From: Actinoplanes siamensis
GTDB taxonomy: Bacteria; Actinomycetota; Actinomycetes; Mycobacteriales; Micromonosporaceae
Assembly: GCF_016862395.1 (NCBI RefSeq)
Contig: NZ_BOMW01000032.1
Location: 1 to 64,000 of the forward strand
Direction: 5' to 3'
DNA length: 64,000 nucleotides
The translations under genes and the position numbers were made by a program. How positions within the stretch are numbered: the first letter of the stretch is position 1; each line of letters opens with the position of its first letter. This document shows, in pieces, positions 63,580 through 64,000 of the stretch. Under the pieces are notes generated by a model. That model was not told where the DNA came from. It saw nothing but the letters and a program-made list of their open reading frames with translations, and did no database searches.

Positions 63580-64000
63580 GTGACCGTTCTCGAGGATTCC
63601 CCGTTCGTCCGCGCGTGCCGCGGCCTGCCCGGCCCGCACACGCCGGTCTGGTTCATGCGGCAGGCCGGGCGCTCGCTGCCGGAATACCGCAAGATCCGGG
63701 AGAGGACCGGGATGCTGGAGTCGTGCCGCCGGCCCGACCTGGTCACCGAGATCACCCTGCAGCCGGTGCGCCGGCACAACGTCGACGCGGCGATCCTGTT
63801 CAGCGACATCGTGGTGCCGATCGCGGCGGCCGGCATCGATCTGGACATCGTGGCCGGCACCGGCCCGGTCGTCGCCGACCCGGTCCGCTCCGCCGGTGAC
63901 CTGGAGCGGCTGCGGCCGATCACCACGGCGGACGTGGACTTCGTCGCCGAGGCGGTGCGGCTGCTGGTGGCCGAGCTGGGCGCGACGCCGCTGATCGGTT
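63580..64000 (+). CDS. hemE: uroporphyrinogen decarboxylase (5' part)
   Basis: The first 140 codons of hemE, cut by the window end. The enzyme decarboxylates uroporphyrinogen III to coproporphyrinogen III in haem synthesis. [16 protein letters not shown] near 22-37 is the signature with the substrate-binding Arg; [20 protein letters not shown] follows. GTG 63580 is used because the nearby ATG 63572 is followed at once by a stop in its frame. Divergent from DUF3000. Confidence 0.93.
   Translation, partial: MTVLEDSPFVRACRGLPGPHTPVWFMRQAGRSLPEYRKIRERTGMLESCRRPDLVTEITLQPVRRHNVDAAILFSDIVVPIAAAGIDLDIVAGTGPVVADPVRSAGDLERLRPITTADVDFVAEAVRLLVAELGATPLIG

Overview
The window is chromosomal DNA of a very GC-rich actinobacterium. 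Codon use is strongly GC-biased, GTG and TTG starts are common, and many genes overlap by 4 bp (ATGA, GTGA, TTGA). The order ideR, sigB, sigA, suhB, cei-like gene, DUF4193, DUF3093, dut, DUF3710, OB-fold gene, DUF3159, two TrkA-like genes, APC permease, TrmA-like methylase, dxs, rnd, hemE is the core synteny known from Mycobacterium tuberculosis (about Rv2711 down to Rv2678c). A complete chemotaxis operon inside this frame points to a zoospore-forming Micromonosporaceae such as Actinoplanes. That assignment is inference; no 16S rRNA is present.

Layout. 0-2.2 kb: an HTH regulator/hydrolase pair with a palindromic operator, and a lipoprotein. 2.2-10.5 kb: ideR, acuC with a GNAT/acyl-CoA-synthetase-like protein acetyltransferase, sigB, a Spo0M-like protein, a secreted phospholipase D-like protein and dtd. 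11.1-22.4 kb: a one-strand chemotaxis operon (double-headed soluble receptor, triple CheW, CheB, HEAT protein, CheR, CheY, CheA, STAS-like protein, CheY, a second soluble receptor carrying a CheZ-like motif, a 90-aa protein, a GAF protein). 22.4-25.0 kb: a less GC-rich darT-darG toxin-antitoxin module, with darT frameshifted, lying between a broken and an intact copy of a HhH-GPD gene. 25-32 kb: pseudouridine catabolism, small conserved proteins, a helicase and a diguanylate cyclase. 32.4-45.4 kb: the sigA-to-methylase core block. 45.5-50.5 kb: folD behind a ZTP riboswitch, a DUF5808 gene, dctA and dxs. 50.5-56.4 kb: three tandem membrane-anchored beta-propeller paralogues followed by a two-component system. 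56.4-64 kb: a fragmentary gene, fadJ/fadA, rnd, an anchored serine protease, DUF3000 and the start of hemE.

How the genes work together. The chemotaxis operon encodes a whole pathway but no membrane-spanning receptor. One receptor has two signalling tips, as in Vibrio cholerae DosM, and CheW is present as a three-domain chain, so a free cytoplasmic array with two baseplates is a reasonable hypothesis. No CheZ, CheC or CheX is encoded, but the second receptor ends in a segment that matches the CheZ catalytic helix. The KimA-like permease diverges from two TrkA-type regulators, which suggests a potassium unit. AcuC and the GNAT protein form a reversible lysine acetylation pair.

Regulatory DNA seen directly: a ZTP (pfl) riboswitch before folD, several strong hairpins at convergent gene ends, several -10-like boxes 6-8 nt before start codons that suggest leaderless mRNAs, and five places where 27-60 bp intergenic sequences are tandemly or closely repeated. 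No tRNA, rRNA, CRISPR array or insertion sequence was recognised.
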